Source: a virus. From it: DNA of 25,003 nucleotides. Below are positions 1-7,954 of this stretch, in pieces (the stretch's first letter is position 1; every line of letters starts with the position of its first letter). Location of the stretch: IMG/VR virus record IMGVR_UViG_3300022745_000139, positions 1 through 25,003 of that record; one strand, written 5' to 3'. Both the position numbers and the translations under genes were made by a program. Under the pieces are notes generated by a model, which made no database searches, was not told the origin of the DNA, and worked only from the letters and a program-made list of their open reading frames with translations.

Positions 1-13
1 TTTTTGTTTCCAT
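1..13 (-). CDS. Start of a gene running off the left edge
   Basis: After the TAG stop of the fibre gene an ATG opens two bases later and reads Met-Glu-Thr-Lys before the window ends. The spacing is like other junctions here, so it is probably the next gene of the tail operon. Only four codons are visible and no function can be given. Confidence 0.35.
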
Positions 14-15
14 AG

Positions 16-1053
16 CTATACTATATCTGCCTGAAACTGCAGAGTAAATCCTGCGATCCTGAAGCGCAGTCCTTCACCGCTGTTGTTGTAGTACCACAGG
101 TCTCCGGTGGTAGTTGAATTTGTGGTTCGTGCATTTAAGCCTATGCGATGTATGCCGTCAACGCGCTTGTTGTTCATTGAGAGCCCGTTCGTCCCGAAGA
201 CTGCTATTTGCGTACCATCATTGAAAATGTACACCCCGTAGGAGCTTCCCTCTGCCTCTATCCATATGTTTCCTCCGTTCAGTGCGTGGAAGTATAGGTT
301 CGTTGTGTCGGCGTAGAGTCCTCCGCGCTCTGCCCCTGATGAGTTGTAAAATGTTATCTCGTCTGTATCCAGGGTGATGCGGAGCTCTCCGGAGGAGTCG
401 TATACATTCAGTGCATCGTCCCCATCATCAAGCTCTACGCGAGAGCCTGATGACGATGTACGAATAAGGGCACCGGTTATAGTTCCCGATGTTAGGGTGA
501 GCGAGGTGATGGTGTTGGTTTGGATCTCGTTTGCAGTTATTGAGTTGGCCGCTATATTGTCTGCAGTGAGTAGAACGCCCACACCCCCTGATCCTCCGAA
601 TGCCTGGAAGATAGCTTTCTTCCCCGATGCTACGTTCTGTGCCACGCCCATGAGCAGTTTGTTCGGTCCCACAGCATTGGCCGCGGTGGTCGTATGCTGG
701 AGAACGGTCGGTGTCACGAGGTCGAAGTAAATGTAGGTAAGCGATGACATTGTCCCGGTGGTCGCTCCTGTTATGGAGTAGGTATTTCCATCCTTGAATC
801 GAAGTGTACCCGATGCCCACGCAACGACGGTATTACTGCTTGCACTCCATGCGCCGTCATAGGTCCAGCCCTGTATGCTTATATCCTCGAAGCCGTTCAC
901 CACTTCCTCTTCTACGGTTGTGAGTCGGTCACCGTCGGTTGGTGAGAGTTCGGCGAGTGTTGTTGGTTTGTCCACCACCTCATCCCAAAGCACCGCCTCC
1001 GGTAGGTCGGTTTCTTTCAGTGCTTCAGGTTCGAAGTATGTTTTTTCAGTCAT
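16..1053 (-). CDS. Tail fibre / receptor-binding-type structural protein
   Basis: A 345-residue protein, last complete gene of the tail block. The middle reads like a fibre shaft: TADNIAANSITANEIQTNTI is the short hydrophobic/polar beta repeat seen in trimeric phage fibres. It is followed by SSGELRITLDTDEITFYNSS and similar strands, then a C-terminal segment rich in Asn, Gly and Tyr. No catalytic motif or membrane segment is visible. I chose the start at 1053 (MTEKTYF), one base after the TAA of the upstream gene; an ATG at 1071 in the same frame would add six residues and overlap that gene by 17 bases. Fibre identity is inferred from composition and from position downstream of hub and adaptor genes. 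A baseplate or decoration protein is the alternative. Confidence 0.55.
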   Translation of the reverse strand: MTEKTYFEPEALKETDLPEAVLWDEVVDKPTTLAELSPTDGDRLTTVEEEVVNGFEDISIQGWTYDGAWSASSNTVVAWASGTLRFKDGNTYSITGATTGTMSSLTYIYFDLVTPTVLQHTTTAANAVGPNKLLMGVAQNVASGKKAIFQAFGGSGGVGVLLTADNIAANSITANEIQTNTITSLTLTSGTITGALIRTSSSGSRVELDDGDDALNVYDSSGELRITLDTDEITFYNSSGAERGGLYADTTNLYFHALNGGNIWIEAEGSSYGVYIFNDGTQIAVFGTNGLSMNNKRVDGIHRIGLNARTTNSTTTGDLWYYNNSGEGLRFRIAGFTLQFQADIV

Positions 1054-1054
1054 G

Positions 1055-2500
1055 TTATATGTCGTCTCCAAATGAGAAGTATGTGTAGATGCCTGCCACC
1101 TCTGGACTGGTGTTGCCTGAATGGTAGAGCTCTACGCGGACTTCGTATTGTTCACCCTGACCTTCGAGGTCGAAGATACCTTTCATTTCCCCGGTCTGGT
1201 TTATGGCATCTCGTTCGTCACTCATCGTTGCCGGTATCCAGCCGTTTGCATCGTCTGCCGCCTGCCCTTCTGTGGTAAGCCTGGTCACTCGGTACCGCAC
1301 CTTCACTGAGCATCCTGCGGGGAGTGGTTGTGCGAGGAGTATCTTCACGTGTCTGATCAGCTTTTCGTTCTGCTCCTTTTCCATATCCATCTTGAGTGAT
1401 TCATAGATGGCGTCGGTCTTGTTTGCGCTGTCGGTTATATCAATGCCGTATGTGCTTCCATCCTTCCATGCCACGTACAGGTCGGTATCATCTGATGCCA
1501 TTGCTCCTATCTCGGTCCCGGTAAGCTTTCCGTGACTTGGTATGTATTCAAGGTTTAGCGCACGGGGATCGTTCAAACTAAGGCGTCCCAGGCTGTACAC
1601 GCCGTTCTTGGAGCCCCCATTCATGCCTATATGGGGCAATGTACCGTATTCGGCCACTGCGCCCGGATATGCGCTTGCGGTGCCTGGTATTACCGTAAGG
1701 GGAACGGTGTCCCCGAAGTTCCAGTATTTCAGTTTTCCTGCGGTCCCTACCTGGGCTACGATGCCTTGCTCGTAGATGCTCATTGCATTGACTCCATTGC
1801 CCTGGGCTGGCTTCTTGTCCTTCCATGAATCCTCTGTACGTCTCCAGGTTATGAAGTATCCCTCTGGTAGTGTCCGCATTTTAACTCCGGTTATTACCAG
1901 GTCATTCCTATCGAGGAGTGCCCTGGTCTGCGTGCCGGTTGGCATGCGGAGAGCCGCGTTGTTGAATGCGTCCTCATAGTCGTACATCGCGAATACGTCG
2001 CCATCGCAAATTATAACCACCCCTATTGCTACGCGCATGGTGTGGAAGTCTCCCGATATGCCGTTGCTGAATGAGCCCACCTCCGTGATGTTACCGCTCC
2101 ATGTTCCTCCTGCATTCGTGAGTGTTATTTTTTTGAGCTTGGTTGCTGTCGCATAGAGTATGAAGGTGTTTGATGTTGACTTGAATTCGCATGCACCTGA
2201 AATTCTGCCGTCGCTGTCTGTGTATTTAAGGGTCCACGATCCTCCTGAAGCCTTGCGGTATATTTTGCCGGTGTCGCCGAATGCATACATTGCTCCGTCT
2301 GATGACTTGAACATTGCGAGCGCGAGGTCTACAACGACGCTTCCGCTATCCTTCTTCAGTGCCTGGTTACTCTTCAGGGTATTGTTCTCGCGTATGTTTA
2401 GTCCCTGGCCGAACGCAAAAGACCCCTTTACACCCTTTGATGCAAGAGGTGAAATTCCTCCATTAAAATCTTTTATTGATAGTGTATTGAGGTCTTTCAT
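1055..2500 (-). CDS. Large beta-rich tail protein, possible tail hub
   Basis: A 481-residue protein lying between an adaptor-like gene and the fibre gene. The N-terminus (KDFNGGISPLASKGVKGSFA) is followed by repeated blade-like units in which small beta strands end in Gly-Asp or Trp, for example MYAFGDTGKIYRKASGGSWT and DDTDLYVAWKDGSTYGID. That resembles the beta-propeller tail hubs of podoviruses, where the protein joins the adaptor ring to the tail tip. No signal peptide or enzyme motif is present. The hub role comes from this repeat look and gene order, not from a recognised family signature. It starts nine bases after the upstream stop, with no Shine-Dalgarno sequence. Confidence 0.5.
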   Translation of the reverse strand: MKDLNTLSIKDFNGGISPLASKGVKGSFAFGQGLNIRENNTLKSNQALKKDSGSVVVDLALAMFKSSDGAMYAFGDTGKIYRKASGGSWTLKYTDSDGRISGACEFKSTSNTFILYATATKLKKITLTNAGGTWSGNITEVGSFSNGISGDFHTMRVAIGVVIICDGDVFAMYDYEDAFNNAALRMPTGTQTRALLDRNDLVITGVKMRTLPEGYFITWRRTEDSWKDKKPAQGNGVNAMSIYEQGIVAQVGTAGKLKYWNFGDTVPLTVIPGTASAYPGAVAEYGTLPHIGMNGGSKNGVYSLGRLSLNDPRALNLEYIPSHGKLTGTEIGAMASDDTDLYVAWKDGSTYGIDITDSANKTDAIYESLKMDMEKEQNEKLIRHVKILLAQPLPAGCSVKVRYRVTRLTTEGQAADDANGWIPATMSDERDAINQTGEMKGIFDLEGQGEQYEVRVELYHSGNTSPEVAGIYTYFSFGDDI

Positions 2501-2509
2501 ATTTTTGTA

Positions 2510-3178
2510 TTATCCCCAGCGGGTTGATTTTGCGGTCCCTCCTTCTCCCTTTGCATCCTCTACGTCGCTCTGTGCCTTCAGCTGTGCTAGGAGCCCTACT
2601 CCCGGGTCTAGTACCTCGAGCAGTTCCGCCTTTGCTTCCGCATATTGCTTTGCCTTTCTCAAGCACGCCGCGAGCGCTATGCGTACAATGCTCTCGTCAA
2701 ATTCTTCAGGAGTGATTGGTTCGTCATCATTCCCCATGTCTGCCAGGTTCTTCCATCCCTTCAGTCCGTATAGGTTCATCTCTTTGTCGTCCTCTGGGAT
2801 TGGGTATAGGTGGAATTGTCCGTTGTGATTTGTGAATACGGGATCTGGGTCCTGTGTTTGTATCCGCTCCTGGAATGTCTGCCAGTTCACCCGGCGTCTT
2901 CCTGCCTGCCCTTCCGGGTACTCTTCTCCTTCGATGTCTATCTGGTAGATGCTATTCGGTTTGAAACGCACCACTCCTCCCGGATAGTCATAATAATTTC
3001 TTTGGTCTACGGTCTGGCGTTCGAGCGCGAGCTCAAGGAATCCCCAGCGGTAGTATCCACATACCGTTTTCCCTGCAGAGTCCAGCCACGCTATCTTCAT
3101 TGTCGAGGTCCAGAATCCTGATACGCTTGCGGCGCTTATTCGGGAGTCTAGGTCTGCGAGTAATTCTGATTTAGTCAT
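2510..3178 (-). CDS. Head-tail adaptor-like protein
   Basis: A 222-residue protein. It opens with a helix, followed by a beta-rich middle with many aromatics, then a C-terminal helical part (PEEFDESIVRIALAACLRKA) running into an Ala/Glu/Lys-rich helix. This layout, with a late Phe-Asp-Glu-x-Ile-Val-Arg-x-Ala helix, is typical of podovirus adaptor proteins, which form a ring between the portal and the tail hub. Its position just upstream of a hub-like protein agrees. The ATG overlaps the end of the repeat-rich gene by 8 bases, suggesting translational coupling. The call rests on helix pattern, size and order. Confidence 0.5.
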   Translation of the reverse strand: MTKSELLADLDSRISAASVSGFWTSTMKIAWLDSAGKTVCGYYRWGFLELALERQTVDQRNYYDYPGGVVRFKPNSIYQIDIEGEEYPEGQAGRRRVNWQTFQERIQTQDPDPVFTNHNGQFHLYPIPEDDKEMNLYGLKGWKNLADMGNDDEPITPEEFDESIVRIALAACLRKAKQYAEAKAELLEVLDPGVGLLAQLKAQSDVEDAKGEGGTAKSTRWG

Positions 3179-4409
3179 GTGGGTATTTTACATTATAATC
3201 GTCTTCATCACCATGCGGGTTGTACTTTACATCGTAGTCGTCCGCATCTCCGTGTGCCGGGTACTTCACCTTCCAAAAAGGTGCCGATAAGGTCACCACT
3301 ACGGATACGGCTACGGTGAATGTTTTCCCAATTATCCTTCCTATGCTTGCGGTTGCGGTTGCTCCGGCGTTCATTATTACCACGCGCACCCGGGTGAGTG
3401 TTGCGGTGGTGGTTACGGTGGCACCCAGCGTCTTCAGTATGGTTTTAAATTTGTCTATGGTGCCTGTCGCTGTCGCTCCAGCGTTCAGTGTCTTTCCCCA
3501 TATCATCGCCTTTGTGATACTTGCAGTTGCTGTGTATGCCGCATTCAATGCCTGTAGGTAGGTCCTGCTTGTTGCCAGGGTCGCGGTCACGGTTGCCGTT
3601 GCTCCGAGCGTCTTTGCCATCTGTTTCAGTATCGCGCCGGTTGCTGTCGCGCCTGAGTTCAAGCGCTTTGACACCTGGCGTACGAACGATGCAGTACCTG
3701 TTGCTGTCGCACTCAGGGTTTTTATTATGGTCTTTAATGCAGTCAGTGAACCGGTTGCGGTTGCTCCGGCGTTCAGTGTCTGATTGTATGTTTGGGCGTT
3801 CGTCGCCTTCATTACCAGCGCCATCATGGAGTATCCGCTGTCTCCTGGTGTGTTGTTGGTCCATGATATGGATGAGGAGGACCCTGTCTTATACGATGTC
3901 CCGCACTTACGGCCTCCGTTCTGGATACCTACGTTCTGGATCTGGGTATCTGCCGTTGTTATGTTTACTCCATTGAACTGCGACGCTATACCGCTTGTTG
4001 TCATGTCACTTGCCCCTGCAGTAATACTTAATGTTGCCGTACTCCATCCTGCTGATGCTGAACCCTTCACTGAAGAGTACCCACCACCTACTACCCCGGT
4101 CGCGGACTGTGCGGTTATTGCGTATGACACGCTATCGCTTAGGTTCCCGGCGATGGTTGATACTCCAGTCGCTGGGTTTGCGAGGACGTACATCGTCGTG
4201 GTCATGTACCCGTTTGTTACGGTATCCACAAGCGTCATTGATACTCCGCCCCATGTCGGTGCTCCTGACGGCACGCCTCCTCCTGAGCACTGCACTATCA
4301 GGAGTGCAAAGCGATCCGAACCGGACACGCTTCCACTACTGAACGAGAATGACGAATTGCTTCCCGTGGTGTTTGATGAGGTTGCGGTTGTGTTCGATGC
4401 TACTGCCAT
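3171..4409 (-). CDS. Repeat-rich surface/tail protein with beta N-domain
   Basis: A 412-residue protein of unknown family. Residues 1-205 are rich in Ser, Thr and Gly and look like one beta-sandwich domain (SGSDRFALLIVQ, PTWGGVSMTLVDT). Residues 208-378 hold about nine imperfect repeats of 17-21 residues around the core LNAGATATGS, each ending in a basic or hydrophobic turn. The tail (381-412) has three acidic KYP/HGD/DDY units. Repetitive Ala/Thr beta repeats suggest an elongated fibre or decoration exposed on the virion. The start codon lies inside a 12-base palindrome directly after the tRNA-like element, only 4 bases past its predicted 3' end. No Shine-Dalgarno sequence is placed correctly: an AGGAGG is present but is too far away and is paired in the T-arm. 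Confidence 0.6.
   Translation of the reverse strand: MAVASNTTATSSNTTGSNSSFSFSSGSVSGSDRFALLIVQCSGGGVPSGAPTWGGVSMTLVDTVTNGYMTTTMYVLANPATGVSTIAGNLSDSVSYAITAQSATGVVGGGYSSVKGSASAGWSTATLSITAGASDMTTSGIASQFNGVNITTADTQIQNVGIQNGGRKCGTSYKTGSSSSISWTNNTPGDSGYSMMALVMKATNAQTYNQTLNAGATATGSLTALKTIIKTLSATATGTASFVRQVSKRLNSGATATGAILKQMAKTLGATATVTATLATSRTYLQALNAAYTATASITKAMIWGKTLNAGATATGTIDKFKTILKTLGATVTTTATLTRVRVVIMNAGATATASIGRIIGKTFTVAVSVVVTLSAPFWKVKYPAHGDADDYDVKYNPHGDEDDYNVKYPHD
3276..3788 (-). repeat. Tandem Ala/Thr repeats within the surface protein
   Basis: About nine degenerate units of 17-21 codons each encode a variant of Lys-Thr-Leu-Asn-Ala-Gly-Ala-Thr-Ala-Thr-Gly. Units differ at DNA level but share strings such as those for GATATG. 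Such arrays can gain or lose units by recombination, which would change fibre length. Confidence 0.7.
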
Positions 4410-4482
4410 ATATGGCGAGGGGAGGACTCGAACCTCCTCTGTGTGCCACTCCCGCGTAGTCTAACAGGCGCCTGTTAGCCTT
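4410..4482 (-). ncRNA. tRNA-like element with intact T-arm, non-canonical 5' half
   Basis: The 73-base gap between two genes holds a perfect T-arm (5-bp stem 4421-4425/4433-4437, loop TTCGAGT), followed by a 7-base acceptor-like 3' strand CCTCGCC and a discriminator A. No matching 5' strand GGCGAGG exists upstream. Instead an 18-base perfect palindrome (4461-4478) occupies the place of the D-arm. I could not draw a normal anticodon arm. It may be a decayed tRNA, a tRNA mimic, or a processing signal in the tail mRNA. It ends 4 bases before the next start codon. Confidence 0.45.
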
Positions 4483-4854
4483 TTAGCTAATTACGATGTT
4501 AACCGTAAACGCTATGCTGTCCCCGTTCGCCAACGCTATGCCGGTGAAGTCTCCGCGCACATACATATTTCCTGATGATGATGCGTCAAAGAGTCCAGCC
4601 TCTGCAATAGTCTGTGATGAGGACGATGTTATTGTCCCAGTCACGCGATAGGTGTCGTTCGTTACCGTTGTGGTCACTACGGACTTCGTACCGCTTACGC
4701 GTGATTCAGCTGAAGGTGTCACGAGCGTTGTCTGTGTCGCCGCCGCTGTCGTCGTTCCCGTTCCCCAGTGTAGGTATACGGGCGCTGTCAGCTGTGTGTT
4801 GTTGATGGCGCTTGTGATAAGTGCCTTCGCTGTGTTTGTAAATGCTGTTGCCAT
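4483..4854 (-). CDS. Small beta-rich phage structural protein
   Basis: A 123-residue, Thr/Ser/Ala-rich protein. The C-terminal half contains TIAEAGLFDASSSGNMYVRG followed by a strand ending in GDSIAFTVNIVIS. The pattern IxEAGLFD...GxMxxR...(I/L)xxGDSIxxTxxI recurs in small tail or neck proteins of many phages and in the C-terminal domains of some fibres. There is no signal peptide or membrane segment. It starts 9 bases after the upstream stop, behind an A-rich leader without a Shine-Dalgarno sequence, and its TAA is immediately followed by the tRNA-like element. The structural assignment is fairly safe; the exact role is not known. Confidence 0.6.
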   Translation of the reverse strand: MATAFTNTAKALITSAINNTQLTAPVYLHWGTGTTTAAATQTTLVTPSAESRVSGTKSVVTTTVTNDTYRVTGTITSSSSQTIAEAGLFDASSSGNMYVRGDFTGIALANGDSIAFTVNIVIS

Positions 4855-4863
4855 GGTGTCTTT

Positions 4864-5070
4864 TTAGTTATGAGCGAACTGTACGCTTGCCGTACCTCTC
4901 TCGCTCGATGCTATCTCTCCCAGGTTCTCCCATCGACCGGTCCATTGTACTTGACGCTTGGCTAGGAAGAGGAAGAGTGCTTTCGGCATCCATCCTGGTC
5001 TCTTCGCCCAGTCAATTCTGAACACGCGGGCCTGTATGCTCACCTTCGGTTGTGTGTGTGCTTCCTGCAT
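4864..5070 (-). CDS. Small hypothetical protein in the tail block
   Basis: A 68-residue basic protein with several Trp residues (RIDWAKRPGWMPKALFLFLA, WTGRWENLGE). The ATG lies two bases after the TAA of the upstream gene and its stop is 9 bases before the next ATG, so it fills the space exactly as expected for an operon gene. I do not recognise the family. The Trp-rich middle could be a short beta sheet, and a small tail or neck component is possible from context only. Confidence 0.5.
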   Translation of the reverse strand: MQEAHTQPKVSIQARVFRIDWAKRPGWMPKALFLFLAKRQVQWTGRWENLGEIASSERGTASVQFAHN

Positions 5071-5072
5071 AC

Positions 5073-5609
5073 TTAGTATGCTGGTCCATTACCTCCGTCC
5101 ACCTTGTTCGCTTTCTCGATGCGGTTCTTTCGAATAGCTTCGATTATCTCCTTGTTCTTGGTTTCCATAGTCACTCCGGTGACACCTTCGTCCGTTGCTA
5201 TCTTGATGAGGTCCACCTTTGGTGTGTTTGGAAGGAGTCCGTCTGACTGCTTGCTTCCCTCCTCGCTTGCGTTTATCTTTGCCTCCTTTGCCTTCAGCGC
5301 TTCCTCTCGTTCCTTAAGCTCACGCTCCTTGGTCTCGAGGTCCTTCATCCATTCGCCTCTGTCTTTTACAACGTCCTTGACGTTGTCCTGGACGCGGATG
5401 TATACGGTACCGAATGACTTCTTGTCCCCTTCGAGGAAGTCTACTAATTCTGGATCGGTCGTTTCAAAGATGCCCTCTACGAATCGGATGTCTTTGCCCG
5501 GGACCGTCACTATCCTGCCGTTCACCTCCTTGGTGTAGGTAGAATTTACAACGATACGGAGCGATGTATATCGCGATATGTACCGTGCTGGATTATGGTC
5601 GTCTTGCAT
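5073..5609 (-). CDS. Hypothetical head/neck protein with coiled coil
   Basis: A 178-residue protein directly downstream of the major capsid gene. Residues 1-75 look like a small mixed alpha/beta domain. Residues about 80-118 form a strongly charged coiled coil (KERELKEREEALKAKEAKIN), and the C-terminus has a short helix-rich segment ending in Gly-rich sequence. I do not recognise the family. In related gene orders this place holds neck or head-completion proteins, but nothing in the sequence proves that. It is separated from the capsid gene by a strong 16-bp hairpin, so its expression may be set apart from capsid expression. The leader is A/C-rich and lacks a Shine-Dalgarno sequence. Confidence 0.55.
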   Translation of the reverse strand: MQDDHNPARYISRYTSLRIVVNSTYTKEVNGRIVTVPGKDIRFVEGIFETTDPELVDFLEGDKKSFGTVYIRVQDNVKDVVKDRGEWMKDLETKERELKEREEALKAKEAKINASEEGSKQSDGLLPNTPKVDLIKIATDEGVTGVTMETKNKEIIEAIRKNRIEKANKVDGGNGPAY

Positions 5610-5649
5610 ATAGTTGGTTGTGTTTAATTATAATGGAGGGTCGTACCGG

Positions 5650-5695
5650 CCCTGCAGGAAGCATTAAGACTGACGGCTCAATACTTCCTGCAGGG
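5650..5695 (-). terminator. 16-bp stem hairpin downstream of capsid gene (attenuator/processing site)
   Basis: The arms 5650-5665 and 5680-5695 pair over 16 bp with a 14-base loop; in minus-strand RNA the only non-Watson-Crick pair is one G-U. Each arm carries CCTGCAGG. No U-tract follows on the minus strand, so it is not a textbook terminator. Placed about 30 bases after the capsid stop, it may stabilise capsid mRNA, be cut by RNase III, or partly stop transcription before the tail genes. Confidence 0.55.
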
Positions 5696-5728
5696 TCTGT
5701 TTCCAGACCTCTGCCTCCTCCGGCTGGA

Positions 5729-6904
5729 TTAGAGTCCTGCCTTTGAAGCGATCGCATGTCGAGATTCTTGCTCGAACTGAAGGCCTACCTCTGAGAGGTA
5801 TTCCTCGATCTTCTCGTCGTCTCCATTCCCTTGACGGTCTGTAAAGAGTTTGGTGTCACGACCAGTAAGATACCGATACGTGAGGGCTTCCATGTCCACC
5901 ACTACGCAGTAGTTCCCATAGGTTGTTCCTGTGAGAAGGTCGTGCTTGATGATGTTCAATGTACCGTGAGCCGATATGTAGCGAGTGATGAGAATTCCGA
6001 AGGTCTTCTCAGACTGCATGATCTGCACCTTGTTCTTCGCCCATTGGTTAATTTGCGAAACAAAGGCCGCTGATGCATATGCGTACTTCTCGGTGTTGCC
6101 GTTGCGAAACGCGTCCTCGAGGAATGTCTCGAATTCTGCCTCCGTGTCGATGTTAGTCGCCGCGTAGGTCACAATTTGAGGGATGACTCCTCCCGTGAAA
6201 CGCTGAGGCTTACCGTTGATAGGGCCTGTGATCTTCGCTTTCTTTCCAAAAAGGAAAGCGCGCTCGATGTCGACCATATGTTCGATACCCTTCTTTCGTC
6301 TCTGGTAGTCGAAGTCATTTTCCTTGATGAACGTCTTCGTTGCCCGTGACGTTTCAGTCACTCCGAATGGTGTGCGGAAGATCTGACAGTATCCTGTCTT
6401 CTCTGTCGCTGTCGTACCCTTGAGGGCACGAAGGCCCGCGCCTTCTTCGTTCGCGTTACCGATAATCCAAATCGTCAAAGACGAAAGGTCTACGGTTCCG
6501 GTTACGCCACCAAGCTCATTTGAAAGCGTGAGTGTGTCTGTCGATACGCCTGTTACCAAGAAGGTATAGCCGGATGCGACAAATTTGATCACGTCATTCA
6601 CTGAGAAGTTGACGCCTGTTCCCGTTGCTACAGTTACAGAAGGAGTCGATGCAATGTTCTTTGAAGTGTTGCCTGATGCAGTAGCGCCGTCTCGGGTGCC
6701 GAATGTATCCTCAAACCACTTGAACTCTGGATCGGTTGTCTCCTTTTTCTTGAGTGACTTCTTCGCCTTGGTTACCGGGTCCATACCTTTCACATTCGAT
6801 AGAATGGCAAGCATTGGATACCGTCCAACGTTGAGGAGTGATACTACGTCTGCGACGTCGTACTTTCGTCCTGCTACGCTTGAAGTGTCTCGTGTTGTAC
6901 TCAT
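5729..6904 (-). CDS. Major capsid protein (SU10/DUF5309-like)
   Basis: A 391-residue protein that forms the phage head shell. The N-terminus (NVGRYPMLAILSNVKGMDPV) leads into EFKWFEDTFGTRDG. A beta insert with an Ig-like look follows (residues about 85-150). Then come YCQIFRTPFGVTETSRATKT and a basic helix (RKKGIEHMVDIERAFLFGKK), and the C-terminal half reads as alpha/beta. The order F-x-W-x-x-D then Q-I-F-R-x-x-x-x-V-(T/S)-x-T then a D-I-E-x-A-(F/L)-L helix is the signature of the SU10-type major capsid family, and the length fits. It follows the acidic scaffold gene, as expected, and has its own promoter and a long structured leader. The initiator sits in an AT-rich stretch without a Shine-Dalgarno sequence. 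Confidence 0.85.
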   Translation of the reverse strand: MSTTRDTSSVAGRKYDVADVVSLLNVGRYPMLAILSNVKGMDPVTKAKKSLKKKETTDPEFKWFEDTFGTRDGATASGNTSKNIASTPSVTVATGTGVNFSVNDVIKFVASGYTFLVTGVSTDTLTLSNELGGVTGTVDLSSLTIWIIGNANEEGAGLRALKGTTATEKTGYCQIFRTPFGVTETSRATKTFIKENDFDYQRRKKGIEHMVDIERAFLFGKKAKITGPINGKPQRFTGGVIPQIVTYAATNIDTEAEFETFLEDAFRNGNTEKYAYASAAFVSQINQWAKNKVQIMQSEKTFGILITRYISAHGTLNIIKHDLLTGTTYGNYCVVVDMEALTYRYLTGRDTKLFTDRQGNGDDEKIEEYLSEVGLQFEQESRHAIASKAGL

Positions 6905-7060
6905 GATGATGAATTCAATTACTGAATAATAGATTCCCGGTTGACCCGTACCTCTAAGTACCTGCCTGGTCTCTGCACCGTTTTGGATTTTCCTTCGGGT
7001 TATCCTGCGCGGGCCCTTGGGGTCTTCAGGCGGGTGTGCTCCGCCACAATGTACCTATCT
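6905..7060 (-). promoter_or_regulatory. Long structured 5' leader of the capsid gene
   Basis: About 150 bases separate the putative promoter from the capsid start, while other leaders in this window are short. The first half is GC-rich and can fold (GGCGG/CCGCC near 7032-7050, and a GGAT/ATCC pair further on); the last 40 bases are AT-rich and unstructured. It may boost translation or mRNA life of the most abundant protein. I see no known riboswitch. Confidence 0.4.
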
Positions 7061-7069
7061 AGTATAGCA
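7061..7069 (-). promoter_or_regulatory. Extended -10 promoter for the capsid gene
   Basis: On the minus strand the sequence reads TGCTATACT, an extended -10 element (TGn then TATACT), just after the scaffold gene stop at 7079. It would start a transcript with a leader of about 150 bases before the capsid ATG. No clear -35 box is seen. Similar TGn-TAnnnT elements occur in three other gaps of this window. Confidence 0.55.
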
Positions 7070-7078
7070 GACTCTGGA

Positions 7079-7921
7079 TTAGAGACCGCCCAGGATTGTG
7101 GATGAACCTCCTCCTGCGTTCATCATCCCGTCGATTATCTTGTCCCGGTCTGTCTTTACTTTCCCCGCGTCTCCTCCGTCCTGCTTTTCCACCTGGGTGC
7201 GTGGCTTCTTTTTTACCACCGTAGCGGTTTCCGTTGCGGGCTTGATTGCCATTGCCTTGTCTGCCTTCTCGCAGGCCTCCTTCAGGGTGATGACTTTCTT
7301 GTTGGCACTTCCTGCCTCTATGATCGAGAGTACTATCTCGCGATAGTCCTTGTTCGTTTTGAGGTGCGGGTGTGCTTTCGTTGCCTGCTGTATCTCCCGT
7401 GATACATTGGACTTTGTTTCGTTCGACCGTTCTATCGCGTCCCGGGCTATCTGGGTTGCGCGTTCGGTTATCTTCTTGTTGAGGTGGATTGCGAACTGCT
7501 TCGGTGACATCTTGCTTAATTCCTCATCGGTAAGTCCGATGTCGAACTCGTCATCCTTGCCGTCCTCCTTCTTCACGGTGACGTTCTTCTTCGCGAGGAA
7601 GTCCTGGGCAAGCTTGAGAGCTTTCTGTCCGATCATCCCCTCAAGATTTTTATACATCTCGATGAGCTGTTCGGGTGTCTTTCCCTTGAACTTTGCCATT
7701 GGATCTTCTTCGGATGGCTTCTTTTTTTTGCCACCCTCTTCCTCCTCACCTTCCTCTTCCTCGCCTTCACCTTCGCCACCCTCTTCCTCCTCTTCAGATT
7801 CTTCCTCACCCTCGCCACCTTCCTCTTCCTCACCCTCTTCTTCCTTTCCTGCGTCGTCATCTTCGGCCGAGTCGTCTTCTTCTATTTCGAAGTCGTCCTC
7901 TCGGTTCTCGTTGATTAACAT
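7079..7921 (-). CDS. Capsid scaffolding protein, highly acidic N-terminus
   Basis: A 280-residue protein immediately upstream of the capsid gene. Residues 1-75 are almost only Glu, Asp and Gly. A Lys cluster (GGKKKKPSEEDP) and a predicted helical middle follow (KTPEQLIEMYKNLEGMIGQK), then more helices and a basic, Ala-rich C-terminus. Scaffolds of tailed phages are acidic, helical and encoded just before the capsid gene; they bind capsid subunits through a basic C-terminal segment. The assignment rests on this context and composition. The acidic run is encoded by purine-rich repeats of GAG and GAA codons that are prone to length change. Start: ATG after an A-rich leader with no Shine-Dalgarno sequence. 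Confidence 0.7.
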   Translation of the reverse strand: MLINENREDDFEIEEDDSAEDDDAGKEEEGEEEEGGEGEEESEEEEEGGEGEGEEEEGEEEEGGKKKKPSEEDPMAKFKGKTPEQLIEMYKNLEGMIGQKALKLAQDFLAKKNVTVKKEDGKDDEFDIGLTDEELSKMSPKQFAIHLNKKITERATQIARDAIERSNETKSNVSREIQQATKAHPHLKTNKDYREIVLSIIEAGSANKKVITLKEACEKADKAMAIKPATETATVVKKKPRTQVEKQDGGDAGKVKTDRDKIIDGMMNAGGGSSTILGGL

Positions 7922-7954
7922 AATGAATTGTTTCAGTTTATTGGTCGAATAATA

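Noticed and set aside
7350-7952. Plus-strand frame rich in Ser/Pro opposite the scaffold
   Set aside because: The Ser/Pro runs are the complement of Glu/Gly codons of the acidic scaffold N-terminus.
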